Source of the DNA: Enterobacter ludwigii
GTDB lineage: Bacteria; Pseudomonadota; Gammaproteobacteria; Enterobacterales; Enterobacteriaceae
Reading direction: 5' to 3'
Assembly (NCBI GenBank): GCA_900068845.1
Contig: CEFQ01000008.1
Coordinates: forward strand, 393,358-457,357
Length of the DNA stretch: 64,000 nucleotides
Both the position numbers and the translations under genes were made by a program. Shown piece after piece: positions 52,997 to 61,667 of this stretch. Position 1 is the first letter of the stretch, and each line of letters opens with the position of its first letter. The notes beneath the pieces were generated by a model. The model saw only the letters and a program-made list of their open reading frames with translations. It had not been told where the DNA came from and did no database searches.

Positions 52997-54145
52997 TTAT
53001 CTTTGCGGTTTAAAACGCAGCGCCATCACCATCAGTAGCACAATGCCCACGCTCATTATGATCCACGCACTATCCAGCGAGGCGGCGCTGTCACGTACAA
53101 TGCCCGCGATCAGTGGCATCAACGACGCCAGTAAATAACCGCCTCCCTGCACAAATGAGAGCAATGCGCCCGCTTCTTCCGGCGTGTGCGCGTGATCAAG
53201 CGTAACGATCAGCGAGAGGGGAAACAGCGCGCCAATGCCCACTCCCAGCAGCAATGTGGGCAGCCACACCAGCGCGCCACCCAGCAGCAGCAAACTCATC
53301 AAGCCCAGCAAAATAAAGGTTAAAACCACCAGCAACGGACGGCGACGATCGCGGAAACGATGGATCAGCGCCGACAGGACAAATCCTGCGGCTACTTCCG
53401 TCAGCGTCAGCGCGCCCAGCACGTATCCGCTCTGCTCCGGTTGCCAACCGTGCTGCATATAAAACGGCGGCAGCCACGCCAGCACTAAAGTGTATGCACC
53501 GGTGCCGATACCAAAGAAGATCATCAACAGCCACGCACGCGTGGAGCGCGTGGCGCGTGGCGGGTTTCTGCTTTGAATCGGCGCTACGCCGTGTGAAACC
53601 TTCAGCCATAACAACAGCGCGAGGACTGCAGGCACGACTGGAATCGCCAGCGTTAACGCTAAACCTTGCGTATTCGCCAATGGCGCCGCGCTGGCGGCGG
53701 CAATCGCTGCGCCCGCCATAATGCCGGTAGTAAACAGCGCCATCAGCGTGCCCGCTTTTGCACCGAAGTGACGTTTGATTTGCGCTGGCATCAATGCCTG
53801 AATTAACCCGATGCCGCCACCCGCCACCAGCGCACTGATAATCAACGCACCCGCGGATTGGTCGAATCCGCGCGCTACGCTCGCCAGCGCCAGCAACACT
53901 AATCCGGCAGCGATACCGCGCACTTCACCGAGCTGACGCAGCAGCAGCGGACCGGCCAGCGCCGCCAATCCCATCATGATTACCGGCAACGTGGTGAGCA
54001 GACTTAGCTGCGTCGCGTTGAGCTGCGCGTCGCGCTGCAGTAGCGGAAACAGCGGCCCCATCGCCGCCATAATTGGCCGTAAATTCAGGGCGATAATAAA
54101 AACCAGTAAGGCAAACATCCCAACCGCAGGTAAAGTACGATTCAC
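52997..54145 (-). CDS. MFS transporter, CynX/NimT family
   Basis: 382-residue 12-segment membrane transporter. LVFIIALNLRPIMAAMGPLFPLLQRD at the N-terminus and IQALMPAQIKRHFGAKAGTLMALFTTGIM in the middle are signatures of the CynX/YeaN (NimT) group, which export cyanate or nitroimidazole-like compounds. I set the start at the GTG at 54145, preceded by GGAG at the right spacing. It is divergent from a MarR regulator with a perfect 26-base palindrome between them, so it is probably a drug or metabolite exporter under MarR control. Confidence 0.88.
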   Translation of the reverse strand: MNRTLPAVGMFALLVFIIALNLRPIMAAMGPLFPLLQRDAQLNATQLSLLTTLPVIMMGLAALAGPLLLRQLGEVRGIAAGLVLLALASVARGFDQSAGALIISALVAGGGIGLIQALMPAQIKRHFGAKAGTLMALFTTGIMAGAAIAAASAAPLANTQGLALTLAIPVVPAVLALLLWLKVSHGVAPIQSRNPPRATRSTRAWLLMIFFGIGTGAYTLVLAWLPPFYMQHGWQPEQSGYVLGALTLTEVAAGFVLSALIHRFRDRRRPLLVVLTFILLGLMSLLLLGGALVWLPTLLLGVGIGALFPLSLIVTLDHAHTPEEAGALLSFVQGGGYLLASLMPLIAGIVRDSAASLDSAWIIMSVGIVLLMVMALRFKPQR

Positions 54146-54166
54146 TGAGCATCTCCAGACACATTG

Positions 54167-54192
54167 AAAGTATCTTAACGTTAAGATACTTT
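54167..54192. promoter_or_regulatory. Perfect 26-base palindrome, candidate MarR operator
   Basis: AAAGTATCTTAA, CG, then its exact reverse complement, centred at 54179-54180. It lies 22 bases before the MFS start and 152 bases before the MarR start. Perfect symmetry, AT-rich core and location fit a MarR-family operator. Confidence 0.82.
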
Positions 54193-54343
54193 TTGCAGCA
54201 GTAATAGCCCATGCGCACAAAGCAACAAATGGGAGATTCAATGCGCAAGAGATGATGGTGAAAATCAATGACCGCGCACACCGTAGCAGCGCGATATACG
54301 GTGTGGGCAGAAATGCATCAACCAGGTTGTAAGGAGAAGGATA

Positions 54344-54838
54344 TTGACGGATCACGTCGATTTTGTGGTGGAACAGTGGGCCAGCGCGATGCCGGAGTTG
54401 GATGCATCGTCGATGGCCGTTTTTGGTCGCATGCTGCGCATCATGAAGCATCTGGCGAAAGCCCGTGCTGAAGCACTCGCACCGTTTGGATTTCGCGATG
54501 GCGAATTTGATGTGCTTGCCACGCTGCGACGTGCGGGTGCGCCCTATCGCTTATCGCCCACGCAGCTGTATAAATCGTTGCTGGTGACATCGGGCGCGAT
54601 GACCAATCGCCTCAATCGGCTGGAAGCCGTCGGTTCAATTGTGCGTGTCGCCGATTCCGAGGATAAGCGCAGCATGCTGGTGGCGCTTACCGATGCGGGA
54701 TTAGCGAAGATCGAGCAAGCGCTGAGAGTGCATACGGAATCGCAAAACAGCCTGCTGGCTGCGCTTGATGCCTCTCAGCAATTGCAGCTCAAAAGCTTAT
54801 TGAGTCAGTTGTTAGTGGCAAGTGAAGCGGAAGGGTAA
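54344..54838 (+). CDS. MarR family transcriptional regulator
   Basis: 164 residues. The winged helix covers about 55-110: FGFRDGEFDVLATLRRAG, LSPTQLYKSLLVTSGAMTNRLNRLEAVGSI, VRVADSEDKRSMLVALTDAG. The start is TTG at 54344 with AAGGAG 7 bases upstream; no ATG fits. Divergent from the CynX-type MFS gene, which it probably represses through the palindrome at 54167. Confidence 0.93.
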   Translation: MTDHVDFVVEQWASAMPELDASSMAVFGRMLRIMKHLAKARAEALAPFGFRDGEFDVLATLRRAGAPYRLSPTQLYKSLLVTSGAMTNRLNRLEAVGSIVRVADSEDKRSMLVALTDAGLAKIEQALRVHTESQNSLLAALDASQQLQLKSLLSQLLVASEAEG

Positions 54839-54928
54839 AAACGAGATGACTAATGTGTCAAATAATGAATTAATTCAGCGCATTTTCCCTTAAAGTACGC
54901 ATCTCGCCAGACATTTTACGGATTAGAA

Positions 54929-55468
54929 ATGAGCAATAAATACGCGCCATCGCAGATTTTTCTTCATTGGTTGACCTTTCTGTTAGTCGTTATTGCATAT
55001 TGCACCATGGAATTCCGTGGATTGGCGACGCGCGGTTCGTGGCAAGGCTTTGTGATGATCATTAGTCACTTCAGCGCAGGAAGTTGTGTGCTAGTGATTA
55101 TGCTGACACGCATCCTGCTGCGTTTTCGCCATCGCAGCCCGGCAATTTTGCCCAAACCACCGCACTGGCAAACCGGACTGGCGCATCTGATGCATCTGGC
55201 GATCTACGTGTTTTTCATCGTATTGCCGACGCTGGGGATTTTGTCACGCTTTTATATGGGTCGCACATGGTGGATCTTCGGCATTCCGATGCCGGTAAGT
55301 GGCGATCCCGATCCCGATTTCGCCGACATGATTGCGGACTGGCATGAAACACTCGCGCCTTATGGTTACTGGCTGATCGGCATTCATGCTGTTGCCGCGA
55401 TGGCGCACCATTATCTTTTCAAAGACAACACGTTACTGCGCATGATGCCATCGCGTCGCGCGCGTTGA
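54929..55468 (+). CDS. Cytochrome b561 (CybB/YodB family)
   Basis: 179-residue inner-membrane di-heme protein with four membrane segments. Heme-ligand His candidates are in IFLHWLTFL (about 13), ISHFSAGS (about 46), LAHLMHLAIYV (about 90) and IGIHAVAAMAHH (about 155-162), the family arrangement. These proteins pass electrons from quinol, with superoxide oxidase activity shown for E. coli CybB. Single gene. Confidence 0.92.
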   Translation: MSNKYAPSQIFLHWLTFLLVVIAYCTMEFRGLATRGSWQGFVMIISHFSAGSCVLVIMLTRILLRFRHRSPAILPKPPHWQTGLAHLMHLAIYVFFIVLPTLGILSRFYMGRTWWIFGIPMPVSGDPDPDFADMIADWHETLAPYGYWLIGIHAVAAMAHHYLFKDNTLLRMMPSRRAR

Positions 55469-55498
55469 GGCTAATAGTGACATTGTCACATAGGCTGA

Positions 55499-55852
55499 CT
55501 AAAACGTCAGGTTAAAGCTGTCGTCAAGCAGCGCCAGAATCTCGCTATCCGGCAAGCCGTTATCCAGCGTGATGCTCAGCCAGTGTTCTTTGTTCATGTG
55601 ATAAGCCGGATAAACGCCGTGCTGTTGACGCAGCGATCCATTCAGTTCAGGCCGGATTTTGATGTTCATCACCTCAATCACCGGACCATCCGCCAGGCCG
55701 AGTTTGTGACTCTCCAGCGGAAACACCAGCGCAAACCATTTGCGGTGCCGTGGATGACGCAGCACCGCATATTCACTGAGCTTTTTCCACGGATAATCGG
55801 GCTCTATCTGATAATGCTGATTGATGTGATCGAACAACTGCTGGCGTTGCAT
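55499..55852 (-). CDS. MmcQ/YjbR family DNA-binding-like protein
   Basis: 117 residues. PDYPWKKLSEYAVLRHPRHRKWFALVFP and MNKEHWLSITLDNGLPDSEILALLDDSFNLTF match the MmcQ/YjbR (CyaY-like fold) family of unknown role. The start at 55852 (MQRQQLF) is preferred over an upstream in-frame Met because it has AGGAGG nearby. Confidence 0.86.
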   Translation of the reverse strand: MQRQQLFDHINQHYQIEPDYPWKKLSEYAVLRHPRHRKWFALVFPLESHKLGLADGPVIEVMNIKIRPELNGSLRQQHGVYPAYHMNKEHWLSITLDNGLPDSEILALLDDSFNLTF

Positions 55853-55976
55853 GCATCCTCCTTGTTCGGCGGCGCGTAAAAAAAGCACAGGCGAAGCCAT
55901 AATTTTAATCCGTTAAGACTACACTGCGTAGGGTATTTTTGCGCTGGTGTAGCGCCTTTAACCAGGGAAGTGAGTG

Positions 55977-57092
55977 ATGTTTCATCTGATTTTTAGCATA
56001 CCGAGCTGGTATGTGATCGTACGATTTTTATTCCCGTTAGCCATGCCATTGCTGTTAAAAATCATTCTGTCTTTACTGGTGTTACTGGCTTCGCAGTATC
56101 TGCTGGTGAGTCGATTTACATCAGGCAGCATGTTCTCCCCGGAAATGCCGCGCGCGATTGTCATCTTATTCAACTGGGGCTTCAGCGCCGTGTTGTTTCT
56201 TGCGCTGACGCAGTTAGTAATTGATGTGGTGGCGCTCGTTTCGTTGTTGTTCCGTCATCCGTTTGAAATCGTGCCTGCGGTTCGCTATGTAGCGGCGGCG
56301 TTTGCCATGATTCTGGCCACCGTCGGCGTTTATCAGGCCATCCGCGTTCCGCCGATTAAAGATGTGACGATTGAGATCGATAACCTTCCCCGCGCGTTCG
56401 AAGGCTATCAACTGTTACAGCTAACCGATATGCATATCACCAAACTCTTCAATGAGAAATGGACGCGCGCGCTGGTGCAAAAAGCCATGACGCTGGATGT
56501 CGATCTCATTCTGGTCACCGGCGATGTGATTGACGGCACGCTGAAGAATCGCCGTGCGGATGTTGAACCGCTGCGTGGGCTACATGCGCCGGATGGCGTT
56601 TTTGCTATCACCGGGAATCATGAGTATTTCTTCGAGCAGGAGCGCTGGACTGCGCATCTGGCGTCACTCGGCCTCGAGCCGCTACTTAATCGCCATACGG
56701 TCATTAAGCGCGATCAGGCTGAATTAGTGATTGCAGGCATGCCAGATACATCCGCGTCACGACGTGGTGCTGTCGGTCCGGATCTGGAGCAAACGCTGGC
56801 GGGCGCACCGGAAAATGCACCGATCATCTTGCTCGATCACCAGCCGCGTAACGCCCGGCAAAATGCGGTTAAGAAAATCGATTTACAACTTTCCGGTCAC
56901 ACGCACGGCGGCCTGATTGTAGGTTTTGATCGACTGTTTGCGAAACCCAACGCGGGCTTTGTCTCGGGGCTTTATCAGGTGGGCGGCATGCAACTTTACG
57001 TCAACAATGGCACCGCGCTGTGGCCTGGCATGGCGGTACGTTTGGGCCGACCCTCCGAGTTGACCCGCATTACGCTGCAGCGCAAACCCTAA
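55977..57092 (+). CDS. Membrane-anchored metallophosphoesterase (YaeI/YkuE-like)
   Basis: 371 residues. Four N-terminal membrane segments, about 1-125, precede a calcineurin-like phosphoesterase domain: LLQLTDMHITKLF, LVTGDVIDG, AITGNHEYFF, LLDHQPRNA and LSGHTHGG supply all metal ligands. YaeI and YkuE relatives act on phospholipid-linked phosphates. AGGGAAG is 6 bases before the ATG. Single gene. Confidence 0.92.
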   Translation: MFHLIFSIPSWYVIVRFLFPLAMPLLLKIILSLLVLLASQYLLVSRFTSGSMFSPEMPRAIVILFNWGFSAVLFLALTQLVIDVVALVSLLFRHPFEIVPAVRYVAAAFAMILATVGVYQAIRVPPIKDVTIEIDNLPRAFEGYQLLQLTDMHITKLFNEKWTRALVQKAMTLDVDLILVTGDVIDGTLKNRRADVEPLRGLHAPDGVFAITGNHEYFFEQERWTAHLASLGLEPLLNRHTVIKRDQAELVIAGMPDTSASRRGAVGPDLEQTLAGAPENAPIILLDHQPRNARQNAVKKIDLQLSGHTHGGLIVGFDRLFAKPNAGFVSGLYQVGGMQLYVNNGTALWPGMAVRLGRPSELTRITLQRKP

Positions 57093-57253
57093 CGCTAATT
57101 TGCCCCCAAGAGAAAGAAGATCAACGCGCATTGGGGCATTCGCTCAATGCGCGCCTGCCTGAAAGGTTGCGTCAACAAATCGAGTTTGATGAAACCTATC
57201 CTCTTATTAACAACCTTATTGACGAATCTATGTCTCCACTGAAACGTTTATAA
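57092..57253 (+). pseudogene. Possible C-terminal remnant of an unknown gene
   Basis: An open frame with no good start directly downstream of the phosphoesterase reads protein-like: EKEDQRALGHSLNARLPERL then RQQIEFDETYPLINNLIDES and a stop at 57251-57253. Composition is amphipathic and charged as in real proteins. I do not recognise the parent family, and chance cannot be excluded. It sits in the 293-base gap before the MFS gene, which otherwise shows nothing clear. Confidence 0.3.
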
Positions 57254-57385
57254 GCATATTTCCCCGCTGTGAAAACTTCGCGATGATGCGCTTCCGGAAA
57301 AATATACCGGTCATAACGCATAAAGGTCGTATTCCGCTCTTTGGCTTTCCTTTATTTCATTGCGGTTTTTTCACAAGGGTATGCT

Positions 57386-58564
57386 ATGCAAAATAAAAGC
57401 TCACTGCTTTTACTGGCGCTGTCTGTTGCTGTTTTCGGGGTCATCACCACCGAAATTGCCATCATTGGTCTGTTGCCAAAACTCGTCTCCCAACTTCATG
57501 TCACGCCAACACAGGTGGGATTCCTCGTCAGTATTTACGCCATTATTGTGGCGGTGACTGGGCCGTTTATCACTTTAATGCTTTCAGGATTCAATAAGAA
57601 AACGGTGTTGCTCAGTATTCTGGTGGTATTTATTATTTCAAACCTGATATATGCCACTACTAATGTCTTCAACCTGATGCTGCTGTTCCGTATTCTTCCT
57701 GCGCTGGCGCATGCGGTATTCTTTGCCGTTGCGCTGGTGGTGGCGGCTAATTTTGTTCCAAAAGAAAAAGCCGCTGGCGCTGCCGCCAAGGTCTTTGCTG
57801 GCGTGGCGATCGGTTTAGTATTGGGCGTACCGCTGAGTTCACTGATTGCCGATCACCTTTCACTGTCTGCGGCATTTTACTTTGGTGCGATCGCCTGCGT
57901 GCTGGCATTCATCGGCGTCATGGTCTTTATGCCATCCATGCCCGCCACCCATAAAGTCTCTTTTGCCAGCCAGGTTTCCGTATTACGTAATGGCAAACTG
58001 TGGCTGACGATCTCCACCGTCACGCTGGTGTTCGCGGCCATGTTCTCTGGGTTTAGCTATGTCGCTGATTATTTGGCGAGCGTGACCCATCTCAGCAACA
58101 ACGCCATTAGCGCGATGCTTATCCTGTTCGGCATTTGTGGTTTCACCGGCAACTTAGTGTTCAGCAGTTTTCTGCAGAAGAGCGTGGTGAAAACCACATA
58201 CGCCTATCCGCTGTTGTTTACCGTGGTCTTTCTGCTGGTGTGGTTCCTCGGCTTTTCTCCATTGGCAATGTGTTTGCTGACCGTATTCTGGGGCGCATTC
58301 CACTCCTCCGGCTTGGTTGTCAGCCAAACCTGGCTAATGCGCGAGGCCAGCGAAGCGCCAGAATTTGCCAACAGTCTTTATATGTCGTTCTCGAACCTTG
58401 GCATTACTATTGGTTCGCTAACTGGCGGTTGGTTTATCGCTCAACTCGGCACGCACTCGGTGGTACTTAGCAGCGTACTTTTTGCCCTCCTGGCGTTTAT
58501 CAGCATCGCGGTGAAGCACCGTTCTGACACCAAATCGACGCAGCTTTGCGCAGAACGAGCTTGA
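57386..58564 (+). CDS. MFS transporter, DHA1 family
   Basis: 392-residue 12-segment transporter. FGVITTEIAIIGLLPKLVSQ in helix 1, ALAHAVFFAVALVVAANFVPKEKAAGAAAKVFAG across helices 4-5 and GVPLSSLIADHLSLSAAFYFGA match the arabinose-efflux/drug:H+ antiporter group. The ATG at 57386 has AAGGG 5 bases upstream. It is followed by the alkene reductase gene after 123 bases with a palindrome between, so a role in exporting a reactive compound is possible but unproved. Confidence 0.88.
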   Translation: MQNKSSLLLLALSVAVFGVITTEIAIIGLLPKLVSQLHVTPTQVGFLVSIYAIIVAVTGPFITLMLSGFNKKTVLLSILVVFIISNLIYATTNVFNLMLLFRILPALAHAVFFAVALVVAANFVPKEKAAGAAAKVFAGVAIGLVLGVPLSSLIADHLSLSAAFYFGAIACVLAFIGVMVFMPSMPATHKVSFASQVSVLRNGKLWLTISTVTLVFAAMFSGFSYVADYLASVTHLSNNAISAMLILFGICGFTGNLVFSSFLQKSVVKTTYAYPLLFTVVFLLVWFLGFSPLAMCLLTVFWGAFHSSGLVVSQTWLMREASEAPEFANSLYMSFSNLGITIGSLTGGWFIAQLGTHSVVLSSVLFALLAFISIAVKHRSDTKSTQLCAERA

Positions 58565-58647
58565 TGCACAACAGTAAATCGGCAGTTTAAAGTAGAATTT
58601 ATGGAACATCTGTTCGGAATAGACAGGTGTTCTCTTACCCTCTCCTG

Positions 58648-58664
58648 ACCCTCATCATGAGGGT
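58648..58664. promoter_or_regulatory. Perfect 17-base palindrome before the alkene reductase gene
   Basis: ACCCTCAT-C-ATGAGGGT is a perfect inverted repeat ending 23 bases before the ATG at 58688. It may be a repressor operator or a small hairpin in the leader. It has no T-run. Confidence 0.5.
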
Positions 58665-58687
58665 GCATTTACTTAAAGGAGCAAAAT

Positions 58688-59794
58688 ATGGACAAGTTGT
58701 TTACCTCATACACGTTAGGAGACATCACACTGAAAAACCGCGTTGTGATGGCACCGATGACGCGATCCCGCGCCCGCGCGGGAGATACCGCCGATGCATT
58801 AACGGCGAAGTACTATCAACAGCGCGCCTCTGCGGGCCTGATCATCACCGAAGGGGCACAGATTTCCGTTCAGGGTCAGGGATATCTGTTTACGCCGGGA
58901 ATTTATAATGATGAGCAAGTACAGGGTTGGCAAAAAACGACCCGGGAAGTCCATGCGGCTGGCGGCAAAATTTACATTCAGCTCTGGCACGTTGGTCGCA
59001 TCTCTCATACCAGCCTGCAACAGGACGGTCAGGCTCCCGTCAGTTCGGTAGCCGTCAGGGCGGAAAATTCAACCTGCTACGCCCGGGATGAACAGGGCAA
59101 TCCAGGCCCGGTACCGGTTTCAACTCCGCGCGCGCTTACCCGTGATGAAATTCAGTTAGTGATTCAGGACTATGTCAACGCAGCGAAAAACGCTATTCGT
59201 GCGGGATTTGACGGTGTTGAAATTCATGCGGCTAATGGCTATTTGCTGGAGCAGTTCATCAATGGTGGCTTAAATACCCGCAATGACGAATACGGCGGAG
59301 CAGATTATCAGCATCGCCTGCGGTTTGTTTTGGAAGTGACCGACGCTATCGCACAAGCGATTGGCGCAGGCAAAACCGGTATTCGACTGGCGCCATTTGG
59401 ACGTCTTTTTGATATGCACGAATTTGCCGGTGAGGAAGAAACATGGCTGCAACTGGCCAGAGAGCTGGGGCAGCGTTCGCTTTCATATGTGCATCTGAGC
59501 GATCAGCAAACGTTGGGAGAGCAGGCTATTCCCGCTGGGTTTATAGATAAATTCCGCGCCGCCTACGAAGGTACCCTCATCATCGCCGGTGGCTTTGATA
59601 AAACGCTGGCCGAAACCTATCTGCGCCAGGGCAAAGCCGATCTGATTGCATTTGGTCGCCCGTACATTGCTAATCCAGACCTGGTAGAACGCATGGCGCA
59701 TAACTGGCCACTGAATGACGTTAACAGAGCCACCATGTACGGTGGCTCTGAGGAAGGTTATACCGATTATCCTGCCTATTCTGAACAAGCGTGA
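58688..59794 (+). CDS. Alkene reductase, Old Yellow Enzyme family (NemA-like), copy 1
   Basis: 368-residue FMN enzyme reducing activated C=C bonds, nitro compounds and maleimides with NAD(P)H. FMN and substrate motifs: VVMAPMTRSRAR near 20, IYIQLWHVGRISHTS near 98, and FDGVEIHAANGYLLEQFI with the substrate-binding His/Asn. C-terminal IAFGRPYIANPDLV. AAAGGAG lies 7 bases before the ATG. It is a close paralogue of the gene at 62676. Its stop abuts the convergent LysR stop. Confidence 0.95.
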   Translation: MDKLFTSYTLGDITLKNRVVMAPMTRSRARAGDTADALTAKYYQQRASAGLIITEGAQISVQGQGYLFTPGIYNDEQVQGWQKTTREVHAAGGKIYIQLWHVGRISHTSLQQDGQAPVSSVAVRAENSTCYARDEQGNPGPVPVSTPRALTRDEIQLVIQDYVNAAKNAIRAGFDGVEIHAANGYLLEQFINGGLNTRNDEYGGADYQHRLRFVLEVTDAIAQAIGAGKTGIRLAPFGRLFDMHEFAGEEETWLQLARELGQRSLSYVHLSDQQTLGEQAIPAGFIDKFRAAYEGTLIIAGGFDKTLAETYLRQGKADLIAFGRPYIANPDLVERMAHNWPLNDVNRATMYGGSEEGYTDYPAYSEQA

Positions 59795-60706
59795 TCAGTC
59801 AAGCGCGCCCTCTTCTGCTGCCTGAATCAACGTATCCACTACGTAACGGATCTTAGGCAGCAGTTGACGGCTCTTGGGCCAGAGGGCACTTATTGGCATC
59901 TCTCCCCCCGAATTAAGAGGCAGAACCTCTCGCAACGCTCCACTTTCCAGATGTTGACCCACCAACCACAATGGCAGCTGTGACAAGCCGCAACCTGCCA
60001 ACGTAGCGGCAAGCATCGCATCGCCGTCGGCAAATTCATGCGTCGGCGGGGGTGTAAAACGGGTTATCACGCCTTCGTCATCCCGCAGCAGCCAGGAAAT
60101 GGGCTGATTGCGACGAAATCCCACAACGCACTGATGCTCACTCAACTCATCGGCGGTAACGGGTTCACCATGATAAAGCAGATAATCAGGCGAGGCGCAT
60201 ATCACCAGCTTTTGCGTGGTCAGTCTTCTGGCAACCAGCCCACTGCTGTCTGCCAGCTCACCGATGCGAATGACCAGATCAATACCTTCTTCGATGAGAT
60301 CGACAAATCGCTCACTAAAAGTGACCGTCAGCGCAAGCTCGGGGTATTTTCGCGTGATTTGTAGCAGGACAGGCAATATGCGCTGGCGGCCAAAGGCCGC
60401 AGGCAAATCGACCCGCAGCCTTCCTGCCGGCTGACAAATATGTGAAGTCAGTTCTGCTTCTGCTTGCTCAAGAATATCGATGGCACTTTGGCAGCTAGTG
60501 AGAAAACTCTCACCGTCGGGGGTCAGACTCAGTCTGCGCGTCGAACGCTGAAACAGTTTGAGGCCAAGGCGATCCTCAAGCCGGCTGACGCTTTTGCCAA
60601 CGGCGGATTTAGTCAGTCCCAATCGCTCAGCTGCAGCAGTAAAACTGCCTTGCTGCGCGGTTGTCACAAATGCGGTGATTCCACCTAAATGATCGGTTTT
60701 TCTCAT
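59795..60706 (-). CDS. LysR family transcriptional regulator
   Basis: 303 residues. Winged helix at 5-62 (GGITAFVTTAQQGSFTAAAERLGLTKSAVGKSVSRLEDRLGLKLFQRSTRRLSLT region), LysR substrate-binding domain after (GRLRVDLPAAFGRQRILPVLLQI). CrgA-like subgroup. Its start overlaps the stop of the NTF2-like gene by 4 bases, so they form an operon. It is between two alkene reductase genes and likely controls one or both. Confidence 0.93.
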   Translation of the reverse strand: MRKTDHLGGITAFVTTAQQGSFTAAAERLGLTKSAVGKSVSRLEDRLGLKLFQRSTRRLSLTPDGESFLTSCQSAIDILEQAEAELTSHICQPAGRLRVDLPAAFGRQRILPVLLQITRKYPELALTVTFSERFVDLIEEGIDLVIRIGELADSSGLVARRLTTQKLVICASPDYLLYHGEPVTADELSEHQCVVGFRRNQPISWLLRDDEGVITRFTPPPTHEFADGDAMLAATLAGCGLSQLPLWLVGQHLESGALREVLPLNSGGEMPISALWPKSRQLLPKIRYVVDTLIQAAEEGALD

Positions 60707-61455
60707 AATTTGCTGAGTGAACGTTCAGATATTGTAGCGCGCAGTATAGTCATATAACGCCCCGCCGACTCAATTAACGTCAGCGCGAGCGTATTCTGTA
60801 TTCCGTTGGATGAAATAAGGAATTCACATATTGACTGCTCCGGATCAAAGCTCAGCAATTTTAAGATGCCGATTTCTTCATCCCATTTAAGGGTTTTTAT
60901 CATAGCTGTGGTCTGCTGATCGGCTTCTGCTGCCACTAATTCGGCAATGCCCTTTGGGTCAGAAATGATTAACTGGCTGAAACGTGCAATAAACGAACGA
61001 AGTCTATTCACAGCAAATGAATCATGAAACACCGGATCTGGATTGGGGAAACGGGGTGTTTTTTGAATGAATGTAAATGTCGCATTGTGCCGTTCATCAA
61101 ATTTCACCCTTGTTCTGTATTCCGATAAGGCGCCACCCACCTCCTGATTAGCGTCAATTCTCTGATAACTAATATTCATATTAACGTCGGCTTGGTTATC
61201 AGCCCTGTTAATCACATCAATATTACGGATGAAGTGCGAACCCTTTTCATAAGGCAAATTACGCAGCCACTGTTTTATTTCCTCTTTTCCCTGGGCAAGT
61301 AGGTGCGTGCCTGCATGCGTCAGGATGACATCTTCGGAAAAGAGAGCGCTGTGCTGATCAAGTGCCTCAGTCTCTCCTTCAAAGAAGGCAAACCAGCGGT
61401 ATGCAATATCACAGGCTGCATGATATTGGGCTTTGATTATCTGTTCATCTGTCAT
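60703..61455 (-). CDS. NTF2/SnoaL-like domain protein, 250 residues
   Basis: N-terminal half, about 5-135, fits an NTF2-like fold (YHAACDIAYRWFAFFEGETEALDQH, then FSEDVILTHAGTHLLAQGKEEIKQWLRNLP). The second half has no recognisable motif; it might be a second, diverged copy of the fold. GGGA precedes the ATG at 61455, so I use this start instead of the Met four codons earlier. It is in an operon with the LysR gene and divergent from the YhbW-like gene. No catalytic residues could be assigned. Confidence 0.75.
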   Translation of the reverse strand: MTDEQIIKAQYHAACDIAYRWFAFFEGETEALDQHSALFSEDVILTHAGTHLLAQGKEEIKQWLRNLPYEKGSHFIRNIDVINRADNQADVNMNISYQRIDANQEVGGALSEYRTRVKFDERHNATFTFIQKTPRFPNPDPVFHDSFAVNRLRSFIARFSQLIISDPKGIAELVAAEADQQTTAMIKTLKWDEEIGILKLLSFDPEQSICEFLISSNGIQNTLALTLIESAGRYMTILRATISERSLSKL

Positions 61456-61667
61456 CGATATTCCCATCGCGTAGAGTAAGTGACATGCGGATTATCCGCT
61501 TGTCAGGATGACGTTAAGATACCGCTAACCTTCCCGTTTAATTGTGGAATTTATGTCTACACAGATGCGCACTTAACCGGATTTATCATCTCCTAAAAAA
61601 CAATCATAGTGATTTCCAGGTTTACTGTTTCGCCTCAAAACTGATTACCGAGGCCGAGGAAATGACT

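Noticed and set aside
52997-54451. Longer 484-residue start for the MFS gene
   Set aside because: The extension reads through the MarR palindrome and promoter region and has no MFS-like sequence; the GTG at 54145 has a proper SD.
55477-55489. GTGAC-ATT-GTCAC palindrome after the cytochrome b561 gene
   Set aside because: Short, GC-moderate and not followed by T residues; it could be chance or a weak 3' structure.
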